DNA of 23,421 bases from JACQNR01 sp049515175 (GCA_049515175.1 JBEKUI010000034.1:1-23421); one strand, 5' to 3'; positions 7,501 through 15,387 are shown, numbered from the stretch's first letter. A program made the numbers and translations. Notes: generated by a model from the sequence alone, not told the origin.

Positions 7501-8440
7501 AAGACTGGACGGTGTGCTGGGCGTGCAACGCGTGGAAGTGCGGAGCGCGCCGGAGGGAGTGAGCGCGGCGAAGTTCGGAGTGGCGCTGAGCGGGGGGACC
7601 GCGGAATTGAGCGTTGTACCCGCCAGCCCGAGCCTTCGAGCCACCACCGGCCGCCCCGGTGCGGCCGCCGACGAAACCCTCTTCTTGATTGACAATCACT
7701 ACGGCGCAGGTCGCGCCATCACCCTGAACTTCTGGATGGGCGACTACGAGAAAATTCGCAAGACCGCGAACCAGGCCGCGCGCCTGAACCTGCTGCGCGA
7801 TTACTTGAATCTTGCGAGCGCTCGCCCCGTCGTGGACGTCCGTAGATCGGGGGGTTCCTCCCTCACCTGTTCGGAAGCCGTGGCGTTTCGCAGGGGAACC
7901 GCGAAGTTCGTCGCCATCCTCCCTGAGCCCGAATGTGCGGACGCCGGCCCGGCAGAGATCCGCCTGCCGGAGCCGCGGTACGTGTACGATCTGCGCGCCC
8001 ACCGCGTACTGGGCCGCGTGAGCACCTTCCGGGGGAATCTGGCCGCGGGCGAGCCCATGCTCTATGCGCTCCTGCCCGCGCCGGTGGGCCGGGTCCGAAT
8101 CACCGCGGCCGGAGGATCGAGCGCGTCCGCGCAAGGCAAGGCGGGCGACGTGGCGCGCTTCACGATTCGTCTTGGGCCGGCCAATGTCGCACCCAATTCG
8201 GTGCGACAAGCAGCAGGACAGCCGGCAACTCCCCTGCCGCCAAGTACGGCTCACGTCGAGGTCCGCAACCCGCAGGGCAAGGTCGTTGACTACTACGGCG
8301 CCGACCTGGCCTTGGAAAACGGGAAGGCGGAGTTCACCTTGCCCCTGGCGCTGAGCGACCCACCAGGGACCTGGCGAATCACCGCGCGTGAACCTTATAC
8401 GCACCAATCGGCAAGCGCGACACTCGTCGTCACCAAATAG
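4523..8440 (+). CDS. Large exported GH42-like beta-galactosidase-family protein (1305 aa)
   Basis: Residues 1-36 form a signal peptide or anchor, and a GGGAG ribosome-binding site precedes the ATG. About 70-340 resemble a ThuA/class I amidotransferase-like fold (YDVIILPSLHGW, GGTGLVLIHP, GKGRVVALGYVN). About 345-540 look like beta-sandwich domains. About 560-905 resemble the GH42 TIM barrel: GWYMADES places E653 where the acid/base glutamate is expected, and SGTQEPG gives E758 as a candidate nucleophile. Residues 930-1090 resemble the beta-galactosidase trimerisation domain (YRVLVLPDSIALTDFEADSIRKFVEGGGVLL). The tail (about 1180-1305) is another Ig-like module. It probably acts on galactosides or related plant or microbial glycans outside the cytoplasm. 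The domain order is longer than canonical GH42 enzymes (about 650-700 aa), so the substrate is uncertain. Confidence 0.75.
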   Translation: MKFHLRHHSRLVWLASLAAAILCLAMIWRGPILANPQAAHRLDVPFTLSVPSPHVSWGMPSPLPPVHAFVVPSVSEGRTLVELAQRMNLTYDTVMIDEAWDVNTWTVGTDQDYEARNYKLAYQYLEEDLAKAIPYDVIILPSLHGWNRLPAGAREAIRKRVEGGTGLVLIHPTTGVPAPDDPPAQRPLNDFAPTYEVEPGDELWEISPLAGVLSDRLNSQGHRDIRPDAVADGPWKRLAEHPIVANVPFESFPSEYLKHYRYKLGKDATALAAGADGEPIIATKMFGKGRVVALGYVNTGLSPMIDSKIRGERDDRWWEYVYSLLCRSILWAAGRETPLRLSPLSVSQGPGGRRSLSIELQNASPLRRAEVMAQVFNQWGESEGSRGQMIDLKQGRNSFTIGLPDHLSAGKHYVDAILTAEGKHYDWGTASFDTTQADQILTLKTDRAFYARGDKVQLSFETRSGRPVHWLAELLDNRGRLIARQAGGQVLRAELDVGNYSTNIGWARVTLLDSEGSTKIDRRQAGVNFQSLDRDFGAYELIMPWHGPPSYQPWTPTLDEQFRKVGVSVTERPERNFKLVIQTHTPGFGVYWHYRQAYLEQKRKFLETGDKRYLIRDPDLADDAWLARLRELMREDMQRSLLYRPLGWYMADESSLTAYGDPFDLSWSEPTLVKFRDWLKARYPSLSLLNSEWETEFKSWDDVLPLTTAEAQAKGNYAGWMDHRTFMEEVFAHALEVAADTVHEADPGGRPSISGTQEPGPSNAVNWYRLDQIVDYLQPYSEDDQDDLHRITRPGLILTGFTGYQDHGKVLRHQLWHRLLHGHTGASLFWQYTALNADLTLTEQGNDLAESINEFLHDGLALLLRGAQRDNCGIAVHYSLPSVKGQWITDGHIAAKEVSNGDETSAHLKRFHTNRHAWLEALHDAGYQYDFLTTEQIAAGKLTDYRVLVLPDSIALTDFEADSIRKFVEGGGVLLADAETGLMDGHGRWQAAGRLDGVLGVQRVEVRSAPEGVSAAKFGVALSGGTAELSVVPASPSLRATTGRPGAAADETLFLIDNHYGAGRAITLNFWMGDYEKIRKTANQAARLNLLRDYLNLASARPVVDVRRSGGSSLTCSEAVAFRRGTAKFVAILPEPECADAGPAEIRLPEPRYVYDLRAHRVLGRVSTFRGNLAAGEPMLYALLPAPVGRVRITAAGGSSASAQGKAGDVARFTIRLGPANVAPNSVRQAAGQPATPLPPSTAHVEVRNPQGKVVDYYGADLALENGKAEFTLPLALSDPPGTWRITAREPYTHQSASATLVVTK

Positions 8441-8528
8441 GTTTGGCCTTGAACCCGAGACATGCCGCACGGAAGTATTGAAGAATTCATTTAAGAAGTG
8501 GTGTTGCGCAGATCTCGGCGCAGCGCGG

Positions 8529-10169
8529 TCACCTTGCGTATTGGAGCCCGGCCTCTTGGGGCGCCGGAGACTTTGCGGCGGGGGTGGGTAATTGCTGTGT
8601 CAAGGTCTCCTCGTTGTGCGGAGATGACGGCGGGTTGGCGTGGGCGGGAGGAGGGACGCTCTCGTCACCGACGGGCTTGAGCTTTTCTTCACGGAGGGCG
8701 CGGCTGGCGACGATGGACTTCTCGCTGATGGCGCGGAAGGGCACGGAATAATCGTTGCGCGCATTCCAGAAGAGGAATCCGATTCCGCCCTTCTCGCGCG
8801 CCACCCTCAATTGAATATGGACGTAATCGGGGGAATATGTCTTGGTTCTCCAGGCGAAGGCTTGCAGCCAGGGGCGCAGCACGACATCCGTTCCCGCCGT
8901 GACCTTGCGGAATCGGTCCATCGATTCTCCGATGAAATGTTCGGGCGCGTCGCCCGGCTTGTCGTAACCGTCCATGCCGAAGAAGTGCGAAGGATAAATC
9001 ATGGGAGAGAGGACGTCGCACTGGCGCGCCATGTCTTCAATCTTCTGCCCGGTGTGGGCCAGATCGACGGGGCGCGCCCAGGCCATCACGCCGAAGACAT
9101 CGAGTGAAACCAATACGCCGAGGGAATGCAGCTCGTCATAAGCGCGTCGAAGGAAATCCGTGATCACCTGCGAGCGCGTCCAGGCGGGCTGTTCGGTCTC
9201 AATAGCGAACCGGGCGTCGGCCTGATCGCCCTCCGCCGGGAAGCGCACGTAGTCAAACTGAATTTCATCCACGCCCCGGCGCGCGGCGTAGACGGCTAGC
9301 GCGATGTTGTAGTCCTGCACCTCGCGGCGCGAGGGGTCCGTCCAAACCTGCTTGCCGTTTTCGCGCCACGGTCCCTTGGCGCGCCGTGACTGGACCGCCA
9401 ATTCCGGATGGTGGGTAGCGATCTGCTCATCGCGAAACAGCGCGATGCGCCCGATGGATTGCAACCCGAGCCGGCGCAGGAAGCGCACGAGCTTGGAGAG
9501 GCTGCGGATGGGCGGGCGCTGCTTCTCCGGCGCCAGCGGATGGCTGAACGCCACGGTCACCAAGCCGTCAAAATCCTTGAGGTCGAAAACCACGGCGTTG
9601 CCGCCCAGGCCCTTCCAGCGGCGAATGAGCTCGATACCGTGCGCGCTGCCGGCCGTCCATCCGGTCAGGTAGATGGCGCGAATCTCGGCATTCTTGGGCC
9701 GCGGCGCGGGGCGCAGGTCCGCATTGGGCGCCGTCTCGATGCCCGGAATCACGAGTTGCTGGCCGGGCTGAAGATGGCCTTCCGTCCACGAGGGATTAGC
9801 CTGACGGATGGCCGACTCCAATTCTCCCGTGGTCATGAACACCGTTTGGGGAAGATAGCGATTCGCGAGACCGCCGAGGTTGTCTCCGGCCTTCACGGTG
9901 TGGACGATGGTGGGCTGGCCGGACACGTCGACGATGACGGGGGCGAGCTCGGGGAACGTCCGGGCGCGCAACCGCAACTCGTAAAGGCGCTCCGGCGTGG
10001 GGGAGGTGAGCAGCGGAATCGGCTCACGACGCCAGGGCGGCAGTTTGGCAATCAGCGAAGGCTTGCTGACGAAGGAAGAGGCGTCTGGAAGAAAGGTCAT
10101 TACGCCGGCGCTGCACGCGGCCAGCATGAGGAGCGCCAGGAAGACACGAATCCGGGTGTGGTCAAGCAT
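8529..10169 (-). CDS. Lipoprotein-like LysM + DUF4015 putative glycoside hydrolase
   Basis: The 546-residue product begins with a hydrophobic signal ending in MLAAC (C19), which fits a lipobox, so it may be a lipoprotein. Residues 88-142 form a LysM module (HTVKAGDNLGGLANRYL through LQPGQQLVIP) that binds N-acetylglucosamine-containing glycans such as peptidoglycan. From about 162 to 490 it matches the putative glycoside hydrolase domain DUF4015 (PF13200): IRAIYLTGWTAGS, AVVFDLKDFDG and the hallmark IQFDYVRFP. The last 60 residues are low-complexity and proline-rich. A role in cell-wall or exopolysaccharide remodelling is likely, but the bond cleaved is unknown. AGGGA lies 10 nt before the ATG. 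It converges on the GH42-like gene and diverges from the amidohydrolase, so it is its own transcription unit. Confidence 0.8.
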   Translation of the reverse strand: MLDHTRIRVFLALLMLAACSAGVMTFLPDASSFVSKPSLIAKLPPWRREPIPLLTSPTPERLYELRLRARTFPELAPVIVDVSGQPTIVHTVKAGDNLGGLANRYLPQTVFMTTGELESAIRQANPSWTEGHLQPGQQLVIPGIETAPNADLRPAPRPKNAEIRAIYLTGWTAGSAHGIELIRRWKGLGGNAVVFDLKDFDGLVTVAFSHPLAPEKQRPPIRSLSKLVRFLRRLGLQSIGRIALFRDEQIATHHPELAVQSRRAKGPWRENGKQVWTDPSRREVQDYNIALAVYAARRGVDEIQFDYVRFPAEGDQADARFAIETEQPAWTRSQVITDFLRRAYDELHSLGVLVSLDVFGVMAWARPVDLAHTGQKIEDMARQCDVLSPMIYPSHFFGMDGYDKPGDAPEHFIGESMDRFRKVTAGTDVVLRPWLQAFAWRTKTYSPDYVHIQLRVAREKGGIGFLFWNARNDYSVPFRAISEKSIVASRALREEKLKPVGDESVPPPAHANPPSSPHNEETLTQQLPTPAAKSPAPQEAGLQYAR

Positions 10170-10310
10170 CGTCGTGCGTTCCCTAAGCTACCCCTCACGA
10201 TGGATGTTAGCACGAAATGCCGCCGGGCGCAGACACACTTCACGATGCCAAGGAATTCGTGATACCTTGGCCCCAGTTCGACCGGGATGCTGCAAAGTGA
10301 GGTCACGAAG

Positions 10311-11378
10311 ATGAAGCTTTCCAAAGGGTTCCTTGCGGCGGGGGTATCACTGGTTGTCGCCGCGGCGGTAATAGCTGTGGGGGAGCCCCAATCCCCCAAG
10401 CCGGCATTTACGCGGATTGACGCGCACGCCCACGTTTTCCAAAACGCCGCGGCGTTCTACCCCATGCTCGAACGGCTGGACATGCGTCTGCTGAACATCT
10501 GCGTGGTGGACAAACATGAGCGCGGCTTTTCGGATATCGCGTCGCAGCACGCCACGGCGCTGGAGGTCCACCGCGCCAGTCATGGCCGCGCCGCCTGGTG
10601 CTCTTCGTTCGACCCAGAGGACTGGGAATCGCCGGGCTTCGCTGACCGGACGACGGGGCTCCTGAGCAAGACTTTCGCCGACGGGGCGATTGCGGTGAAG
10701 ATCTACAAGAGCATCGGTATGGAGTTGAAATCGCAGAGCGGGCGGTATGTGATGCCGGACGACCCGGCGTTTTCACCCATCCTCGATTTCATCGCCGCGC
10801 GCCACAAGACGCTCTTTGCCCACATCGCCGAGCCGACCTCGGCGTGGCAGCCGCTCGACCCCGCCAGTCCGGACTACTCCTATTACAAGGAGAACCCCGA
10901 TTGGCACATGTACAAGCATCCGGAGCGGCCGTCGAAAGAAACCATCCTCGCGGCGCGCGACCGCATGGTAAAGGCGCATCCCAACTTGCGGGTGGTCGGC
11001 TGCCACCTGGGCAGCATGGAAGTCGACGTGGACGAGATCGCGAAACGCTTTGACCTTTACCCGAATTTCGCCGTGGACACGGCGGCCCGCGTGCCTTACC
11101 TGATGCTCCAGCGGCGAGAGAAGGTGCGGGCGTTTCTCACCAAGTATCAAGACCGGGTGCTCTACGGCACCGATCTCGTCTTTATGCCCTGGGAAAAGCC
11201 GGAAGTCACCGTGAAGCATTGGGAGGAGGAATACGCGCGCGACTGGAAGTATTTCGCCACGGCCGAAACGCTGGAGTACAACGGCCACAAGATCCAGGGT
11301 CTTGCCCTCCCCGAGCCGATCCTGAAGAAACTCTTCCACGATAACGCCGTGAAGTGGGTTCCCGGCCTTTCGAATTGA
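10311..11378 (+). CDS. Exported amidohydrolase-family metal-dependent hydrolase
   Basis: A signal peptide occupies about residues 1-27 when translation starts at 10311; an in-frame ATG at 10287 would add eight polar residues before it and is less likely. GAGG lies 9 nt upstream of the chosen ATG. The mature protein has the amidohydrolase-2 (PF04909) pattern: the metal-binding HxH in IDAHAH (H39, H41), later histidines in LFAHIAEP and VGCHLGS, and the aspartate in LYGTDLVF. Members hydrolyse or decarboxylate ring acids, lactones and related compounds with a TIM-barrel metal site. The substrate cannot be read from the sequence. It leads a same-strand run of four genes for exported carbohydrate handling, 177 nt before the DUF1080 gene, so it may be co-regulated with them. 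Confidence 0.78.
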   Translation: MKLSKGFLAAGVSLVVAAAVIAVGEPQSPKPAFTRIDAHAHVFQNAAAFYPMLERLDMRLLNICVVDKHERGFSDIASQHATALEVHRASHGRAAWCSSFDPEDWESPGFADRTTGLLSKTFADGAIAVKIYKSIGMELKSQSGRYVMPDDPAFSPILDFIAARHKTLFAHIAEPTSAWQPLDPASPDYSYYKENPDWHMYKHPERPSKETILAARDRMVKAHPNLRVVGCHLGSMEVDVDEIAKRFDLYPNFAVDTAARVPYLMLQRREKVRAFLTKYQDRVLYGTDLVFMPWEKPEVTVKHWEEEYARDWKYFATAETLEYNGHKIQGLALPEPILKKLFHDNAVKWVPGLSN

Positions 11379-11555
11379 ATTGCCCACAAAGACTCGAAAG
11401 GGAGATCGCGCCGGCGGGCCAAGGCCAACCTTATTCTTCTCTCCCCCCGCGCCTTGTGATAAGGTTTCGGCCTGCAAGCAGAGAGCAGACATTGGCAAAG
11501 GAGCCACTGGAGGTTCAGTGTGCCTCGTGCCTGCGGTCGGGAAAGGAAGGGAATT

Positions 11556-12179
11556 ATGAAGGTGCTCACCCGGAGTGTGGCTATTCTGCTATGGGTCTTG
11601 GTGTGCGCGGTGGCGCAAGCGGGTGACAAGTGGCTTCCGCTTTTCAACGGCAAGGACCTGAGCGGCTGGCGTGCCTACGGCAAGGAGAAATGGGCGGTGG
11701 AGAATGGCACCATTCTCGGCGAAGGACTCACCGACAAGTACGGCTATCTGGTTACCGAGAAGACTTATCAGGACTTCTTGCTGCGGGTGAAGTTCAAGTG
11801 CGAGAAGCTGGGAAACTATGGCGTTTTTCTCCGCTCGCGCATGCTCGGCGAAGGGCAGTCGGGGCCGGACATCGAAGGCACTCAGGTGGAGGTCGATCCT
11901 TCGCGCGACACGGGAGGGGTCTATGAAAGCGGGGGCCGCCAGTGGGTGGCGCAGAACACTGCGGAAAGCGCTCGCGCCATCAAACCCAACGAGTGGAACG
12001 AGCTGGAAATCGCGATTGAGGGGCGACACATCGTGACGCGCATGAACGGCGTGCAGATCGTGGATTTCGACGATCCCGCGCCGCGGTTCTTCGACGGTGT
12101 CATCGGGCTGCAACTTCACAGCGGTGGGGGCGGAAAGATTCACTGGAAAGACATCGAGATCATGGAACTCGGAAAGTAG
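11556..12179 (+). CDS. DUF1080 (3-keto-disaccharide hydrolase family) exported protein
   Basis: Translation from the ATG at 11556, preceded by AAGGGA, gives a 207-residue protein with a clean signal peptide (about residues 1-22, ending AVAQA). An in-frame ATG at 11520 would bury that signal and is rejected. The rest is one concanavalin-like jelly roll of the DUF1080/PF06439 family, with the typical opening FNGKDLSGWRAYG, the central GVFLRSR, an EVDPSRDTGGVYESGG stretch and the closing GVIGLQLHSGGGGKIHWKDIEI. Members of this family cleave glycosides whose sugar has been oxidised at C3. The adjacent oxidoreductase gene, which could supply such 3-keto substrates, supports that role here. It is 67 nt upstream of that gene and probably in its operon. 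Confidence 0.85.
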   Translation: MKVLTRSVAILLWVLVCAVAQAGDKWLPLFNGKDLSGWRAYGKEKWAVENGTILGEGLTDKYGYLVTEKTYQDFLLRVKFKCEKLGNYGVFLRSRMLGEGQSGPDIEGTQVEVDPSRDTGGVYESGGRQWVAQNTAESARAIKPNEWNELEIAIEGRHIVTRMNGVQIVDFDDPAPRFFDGVIGLQLHSGGGGKIHWKDIEIMELGK

Positions 12180-12246
12180 GTGGGGGCCGGCGCCGGTTTT
12201 AGGACGGCAGCGTGGCTCACCAACAACCGGAGGGAGATGAAGTCTT

Positions 12247-13536
12247 ATGGAAAAGGATCATTCGGACAGCAAGATCGGACGCAGGGAATTTCTGGGCAGC
12301 GCGGCCGCGGCGGCCGCGGGCTTCATGATCATCAAGCCGGAATTGGTGCGCGGGACGGCGGCCAATTCCGCAGTGCGGCTGGGCATTCTCGGCTGTGGCG
12401 GGCGCGGCACGGCTGTCGGCGGCGGCTTTGTGGACAACACCACGGCGCGCGTTGTGGCGCTGGCCGATCTCTTTGCCGACCAGCTCGAGGCGGCGGAAAA
12501 GAACTTCAACGGGCAGCAAGCTGCCAAGGGTTATGCCGCCATCGACAAGTCTCAGCTCTTCAAGGGACCCAAGTCCTACGAGCAGATTATCGGCTCGAAA
12601 GAAGTGGACGTCATTCTGGTTTCGACGCCGCCCTATTTCCACCCTCATCATCTGGAGGCGGTGGTGGCGGGCGGAAAGCACGTTTATTGCGAGAAGCCGG
12701 TGGCGATCGATGTTCCGGGGGCGAAGCGCGCCGTGGAAGTCGGCAAGAAGGCGCAGGGCAAGCTGAGCCTGGCGGTGGGATTCCAGATTCGCAAGGCTCC
12801 CCCGTACGTGGAGATGGTGCGGCGGATTCACAACGGCGCGCTGGGCCAGATCGGGTGCGGCCTCGCTTACTACTACTGCCCGCACATCGACCGGCCGGAC
12901 TGGGGCAATGTTTCGGCGGAAACCAAGCGCTTTCGCAACTGGGTGTGGGACCGGCATCTCTCCGGCGACATCATCGTCGAGCAGAACATTCACGTCATCG
13001 ACATCTGCAACTGGCTGCTGCAGGGCCATCCCGTGAAGGCGGTGGGTGCGGGCAGCCGCAAACTGCGCAACGACGCGGGCAACTGCTACGATAACTTCAA
13101 TCTCGTGTTCACCTACCCCGGCGACGTGCAGGTCAGCTTCGGCTCGACCCAATTCGACAAGCACGAGTTCGACGCGGCGGTGCGCTTCTTCGGGACGCGC
13201 GGCAGCTGCGAAGCGCATTACGACCACCGCATGAGCATCGCGGGCGAAGAGAAGTGGGATGCCGGCCTCGGGGCAGGCCAGCAGGGCAGCCAGTTCTCGG
13301 CCGCCGGCACCTTCCGCGGCTCGCTCGACCAGTCCGATTCGGAAAAGCAGAAGGCCGTTGTGGAAAGCATCACCAGCGGTAACTTCCTCAACGAAGCCTC
13401 GCAGGGCGCCGACTCCGCGCTGACCGCCATGCTCGGGCGGACGGCCGCTTACACCGGCAAGGAAGTTACCTGGGAAGAGCTCATGAATTCGAACGAAGTC
13501 TTCGATCCCAAGATCGATATCAACAAGCTGGGATGA
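12247..13536 (+). CDS. Tat-exported Gfo/Idh/MocA-family oxidoreductase
   Basis: A twin-arginine signal (R12-R13 in GRREFLGSAAAAAAGF) marks export of a folded, cofactor-loaded protein. It is followed by a Rossmann nucleotide-binding start, LGILGCGGRGTAV, and the family motif CEKPVAID with the conserved lysine at residue 150. The C-terminal half is the alpha/beta substrate domain, with GDIIVEQNIHVIDICNWL carrying the likely catalytic histidine region. These enzymes oxidise or reduce sugars and inositols with tightly bound NAD(P). GGAGGGAG lies about 10 nt before the ATG. Between a DUF1080 gene and a sugar-isomerase-like gene, the most economical role is oxidation of glycosides at C3. The exact substrate is not visible. 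Confidence 0.88.
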   Translation: MEKDHSDSKIGRREFLGSAAAAAAGFMIIKPELVRGTAANSAVRLGILGCGGRGTAVGGGFVDNTTARVVALADLFADQLEAAEKNFNGQQAAKGYAAIDKSQLFKGPKSYEQIIGSKEVDVILVSTPPYFHPHHLEAVVAGGKHVYCEKPVAIDVPGAKRAVEVGKKAQGKLSLAVGFQIRKAPPYVEMVRRIHNGALGQIGCGLAYYYCPHIDRPDWGNVSAETKRFRNWVWDRHLSGDIIVEQNIHVIDICNWLLQGHPVKAVGAGSRKLRNDAGNCYDNFNLVFTYPGDVQVSFGSTQFDKHEFDAAVRFFGTRGSCEAHYDHRMSIAGEEKWDAGLGAGQQGSQFSAAGTFRGSLDQSDSEKQKAVVESITSGNFLNEASQGADSALTAMLGRTAAYTGKEVTWEELMNSNEVFDPKIDINKLG

Positions 13537-13600
13537 GATGAATCGTGGGCCGGACGGAGCCCTCCGAGGACTCCACCGGCCCCCAACCAAGGAGGATGTT

Positions 13601-14506
13601 ATGGGGAATGATACTTCACGTCGCGATTTTCTGAAGACGTCCGTGGGGGCGGCCTGCGCGGCGGCGCTGCCTTCCGCCCTTCCCGCGGCCGCGGCGCCTG
13701 CCGCGGGCGGGAAGATGATCAAGGGCGTGGTGTGGGGGATGCTGCCCGACAAACTCAGCATCGCAGACCGCTTCAAGATGGCGGCCGACGCCGGCTTTGA
13801 CGCCGTGGAAGGATACACGACCGAAGACCAGCGCGTGGCGGAGGAGATCAAAAAGGCCGCCGAAGATGCCAAGATCCGGATCACCTCCGTGATGAACCAG
13901 GCCCACTGGGGGAATCCGCTCTCCTCAACCGACCCGGCGGCGGTAAAGAAGAGCATGGACGGCATGAAGACGTCGCTCCACAACGCCAAGTTCTGGGGCG
14001 CCGAAGCCGTGCTCCTTGTGCCGGCGGTGGTGAACCCCCAGACCCGCTACAAAGACGCCTGGACGCGCTCGCAAAAGCACATCCGCGAATTGCTACCCCT
14101 GGCGGCGGAACTGAAGGTGGTCATCGCCGTCGAGGAAGTCTGGAACAAGTTCCTGCTCAGCCCGCTGGAATTCGCCACCTACGTCGACGAGTTCAAGAGT
14201 CCTTGGGTGAAATCCTACTTCGACGTCGGCAACGTCGTGCTTTACGGCTACCCGCAGGATTGGATTCGGACGCTCGATAAGCGGATCGCCAAGGTCCACC
14301 TGAAAGACTTCAAGATGGGGAAGGGGGATTCGATCACCGCCCAGTTTGTCAATCTCGGCGAAGGCGACATTGACTGGGCCGAGATTCGCAAGGCGCTGGG
14401 CGAGATCGGCTACAGCGGTACGGTGACCGCCGAGCTGGATTCAGGCGATCTGGCCTACCTCACTGACGTCCGCAAGCGGATCGACAAGCTGGTACTTGGA
14501 ATGTAG
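13601..14506 (+). CDS. Tat-exported sugar isomerase/epimerase-like TIM barrel protein
   Basis: The start at 13601 is fixed by a strong AAGGAGG ribosome-binding site; an upstream in-frame ATG at 13538 lacks one. The 301-residue product has a twin-arginine signal (R7-R8 in SRRDFLKTSVGAA) and then a xylose-isomerase-like TIM barrel (AP endonuclease 2 superfamily, PF01261). Likely metal ligands are seen in order: the glutamate in IAVEEVWN, the aspartate in SYFDVGN, the histidine in KVHLKDF and the glutamate in TAELDSG. Such enzymes isomerise or epimerise sugars and keto acids, or act on 3-keto sugars. Its Tat export matches the upstream oxidoreductase, so both should meet in the periplasm. It is the last gene before a strong hairpin. 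Confidence 0.87.
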   Translation: MGNDTSRRDFLKTSVGAACAAALPSALPAAAAPAAGGKMIKGVVWGMLPDKLSIADRFKMAADAGFDAVEGYTTEDQRVAEEIKKAAEDAKIRITSVMNQAHWGNPLSSTDPAAVKKSMDGMKTSLHNAKFWGAEAVLLVPAVVNPQTRYKDAWTRSQKHIRELLPLAAELKVVIAVEEVWNKFLLSPLEFATYVDEFKSPWVKSYFDVGNVVLYGYPQDWIRTLDKRIAKVHLKDFKMGKGDSITAQFVNLGEGDIDWAEIRKALGEIGYSGTVTAELDSGDLAYLTDVRKRIDKLVLGM

Positions 14507-14519
14507 TTTGCTGCCTGCA

Positions 14520-14562
14520 GAGGCGGGTTTCAGATTTCTCAGTTTCACCTGAGACCCGCCTC
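14520..14562. terminator. Strong hairpin between convergent genes (bidirectional terminator)
   Basis: GAGGCGGGTTTCAG (14520-14533) pairs with CTGAGACCCGCCTC (14549-14562) over 14 positions with one G-U, around a 15-nt loop. It follows the TIM-barrel gene by 13 nt and covers the last codons of the convergent nucleotidyltransferase gene. There is no long T-run, so the termination mode is uncertain. Confidence 0.6.
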
Positions 14563-15120
14563 ACCTTTCGCGCCCTCCAAAAGTTCCGCCAGACCCAGCT
14601 CCCTGGCCCATCGGTCGAGATAATCTCCGTCAAGGGCGGCGCCTTGGGTCTTGAGGATTCCGAGGATGTCGCGCCACTGTACCTCGGACACGCCCCCTCC
14701 CTTACGGTACCAATCGAGTTTGTAAAGCACGGTGTCTTCCGCGCTTTGAACGTATTCGCGAACCTTCAGAGTAGCGTCAATAGGTTCCAGGCGCCGCCGT
14801 GAAAAACTCTGTTGATGGAACTCTCCTGGCTGAAGTGGGAAGAAGTCGATTTTGAATGTGGATTCCAAGTGAATGATGTTGAACGAGGTTTGATGCCGCA
14901 GGGAGTCCTTGATCATCGTTGAGTCAAGATAGAACTGCCCTGTGAAGGCCTCAACCAAGGCTGGGACCTGGCTCTGGGTCAGGGACACAACAAGGTCCGC
15001 GTCTTGTGTTGTACGAGCTAGGCCGTACAAGGAACTGGCAAAGGACCCTCCGACCATGTAGGGAATTCCCAGTTCCGTCAACTTCGATGTGACGTGGTGA
15101 AGGATCTCGATCGGTTCCAT
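14545..15120 (-). CDS. Nucleotidyltransferase-fold protein (MNT/AbiEii-like)
   Basis: The 191-residue product has the pol-beta nucleotidyltransferase signature: VGGSFASSLYG (G24, G25, S26), then D40-A-D42 in TTQDADLVV, and a third acidic position in FKIDFFPL. All three carboxylates needed for metal-dependent NMP transfer appear to be present. Related proteins include AbiEii-type and MNT-type toxin or antitoxin enzymes that modify RNA or a partner protein, and stand-alone enzymes of unknown target. It starts 3 nt after the stop of the small gene upstream (TGACCTATG), with no Shine-Dalgarno of its own, so translation is probably coupled. The pair could be a toxin-antitoxin-like module, but that is inference. 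Confidence 0.75.
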   Translation of the reverse strand: MEPIEILHHVTSKLTELGIPYMVGGSFASSLYGLARTTQDADLVVSLTQSQVPALVEAFTGQFYLDSTMIKDSLRHQTSFNIIHLESTFKIDFFPLQPGEFHQQSFSRRRLEPIDATLKVREYVQSAEDTVLYKLDWYRKGGGVSEVQWRDILGILKTQGAALDGDYLDRWARELGLAELLEGAKGEAGLR

Positions 15121-15123
15121 AGG

Positions 15124-15387
15124 TCACGTGAAAGTGGGCGGGCTGGGTTCCGGGCCATAAACTCTGCTCGCCAGCTCCGGGCCGAGTGTCAGGGTGGCAA
15201 GCCTGCGGCGCAATTCCTCCGGGCTTGCGTTGGGAAAGCGTTGGTGGAGTCCCGCCAGCGCCAGATTCCAGCCGGTGACGATGAGATCGTTGATCAACTG
15301 GAACTTCTTCCATGAGGGCATGGCGCGCAGCATTTGAATGTGCACTCGCTCCATCTCAGGGCTGGTGTCAGAGATCCCGGGCAACAT
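15124..15387 (-). CDS. Small protein paired with the nucleotidyltransferase (87 aa)
   Basis: The 87-residue product has an N-terminal DTSPEMERVHIQMLRAMPSW motif, a central hydrophobic helix (FQLINDLIVTGWNLALAGL) and a C-terminal SPEELRRRLATLTLGPELASRVYG. From memory, small proteins with this DTSPE...LRRRLA...VYG layout are common in Acidobacteriota and Chloroflexota and often sit next to nucleotidyltransferase genes; their function is unknown to me. It lies directly upstream of the nucleotidyltransferase with a 3-nt gap. No Shine-Dalgarno is evident before the ATG at 15387, and a downstream in-frame ATG (at the MERVHIQ position) is possible. It may be the partner or antidote of the enzyme. 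Confidence 0.65.
   Translation of the reverse strand: MLPGISDTSPEMERVHIQMLRAMPSWKKFQLINDLIVTGWNLALAGLHQRFPNASPEELRRRLATLTLGPELASRVYGPEPSPPTFT

Noticed and set aside
7112..8470. 452-codon minus-strand frame inside the GH42-like gene
   Set aside because: Shadow of a 1305-residue gene with coherent domains on the plus strand.
10239..10270. Operator from interleaved inverted repeats TCACGA/TCGTGA and CCAAGG/CCTTGG before the amidohydrolase gene
   Set aside because: The arms are only 6 bp, interleaved, and not tied to a convincing promoter; chance is a sufficient explanation.
12217..13989. 590-codon minus-strand frame opposite the oxidoreductase and isomerase genes
   Set aside because: It is antisense to two genes with clear motifs and good ribosome-binding sites, and its composition looks like a reverse shadow.
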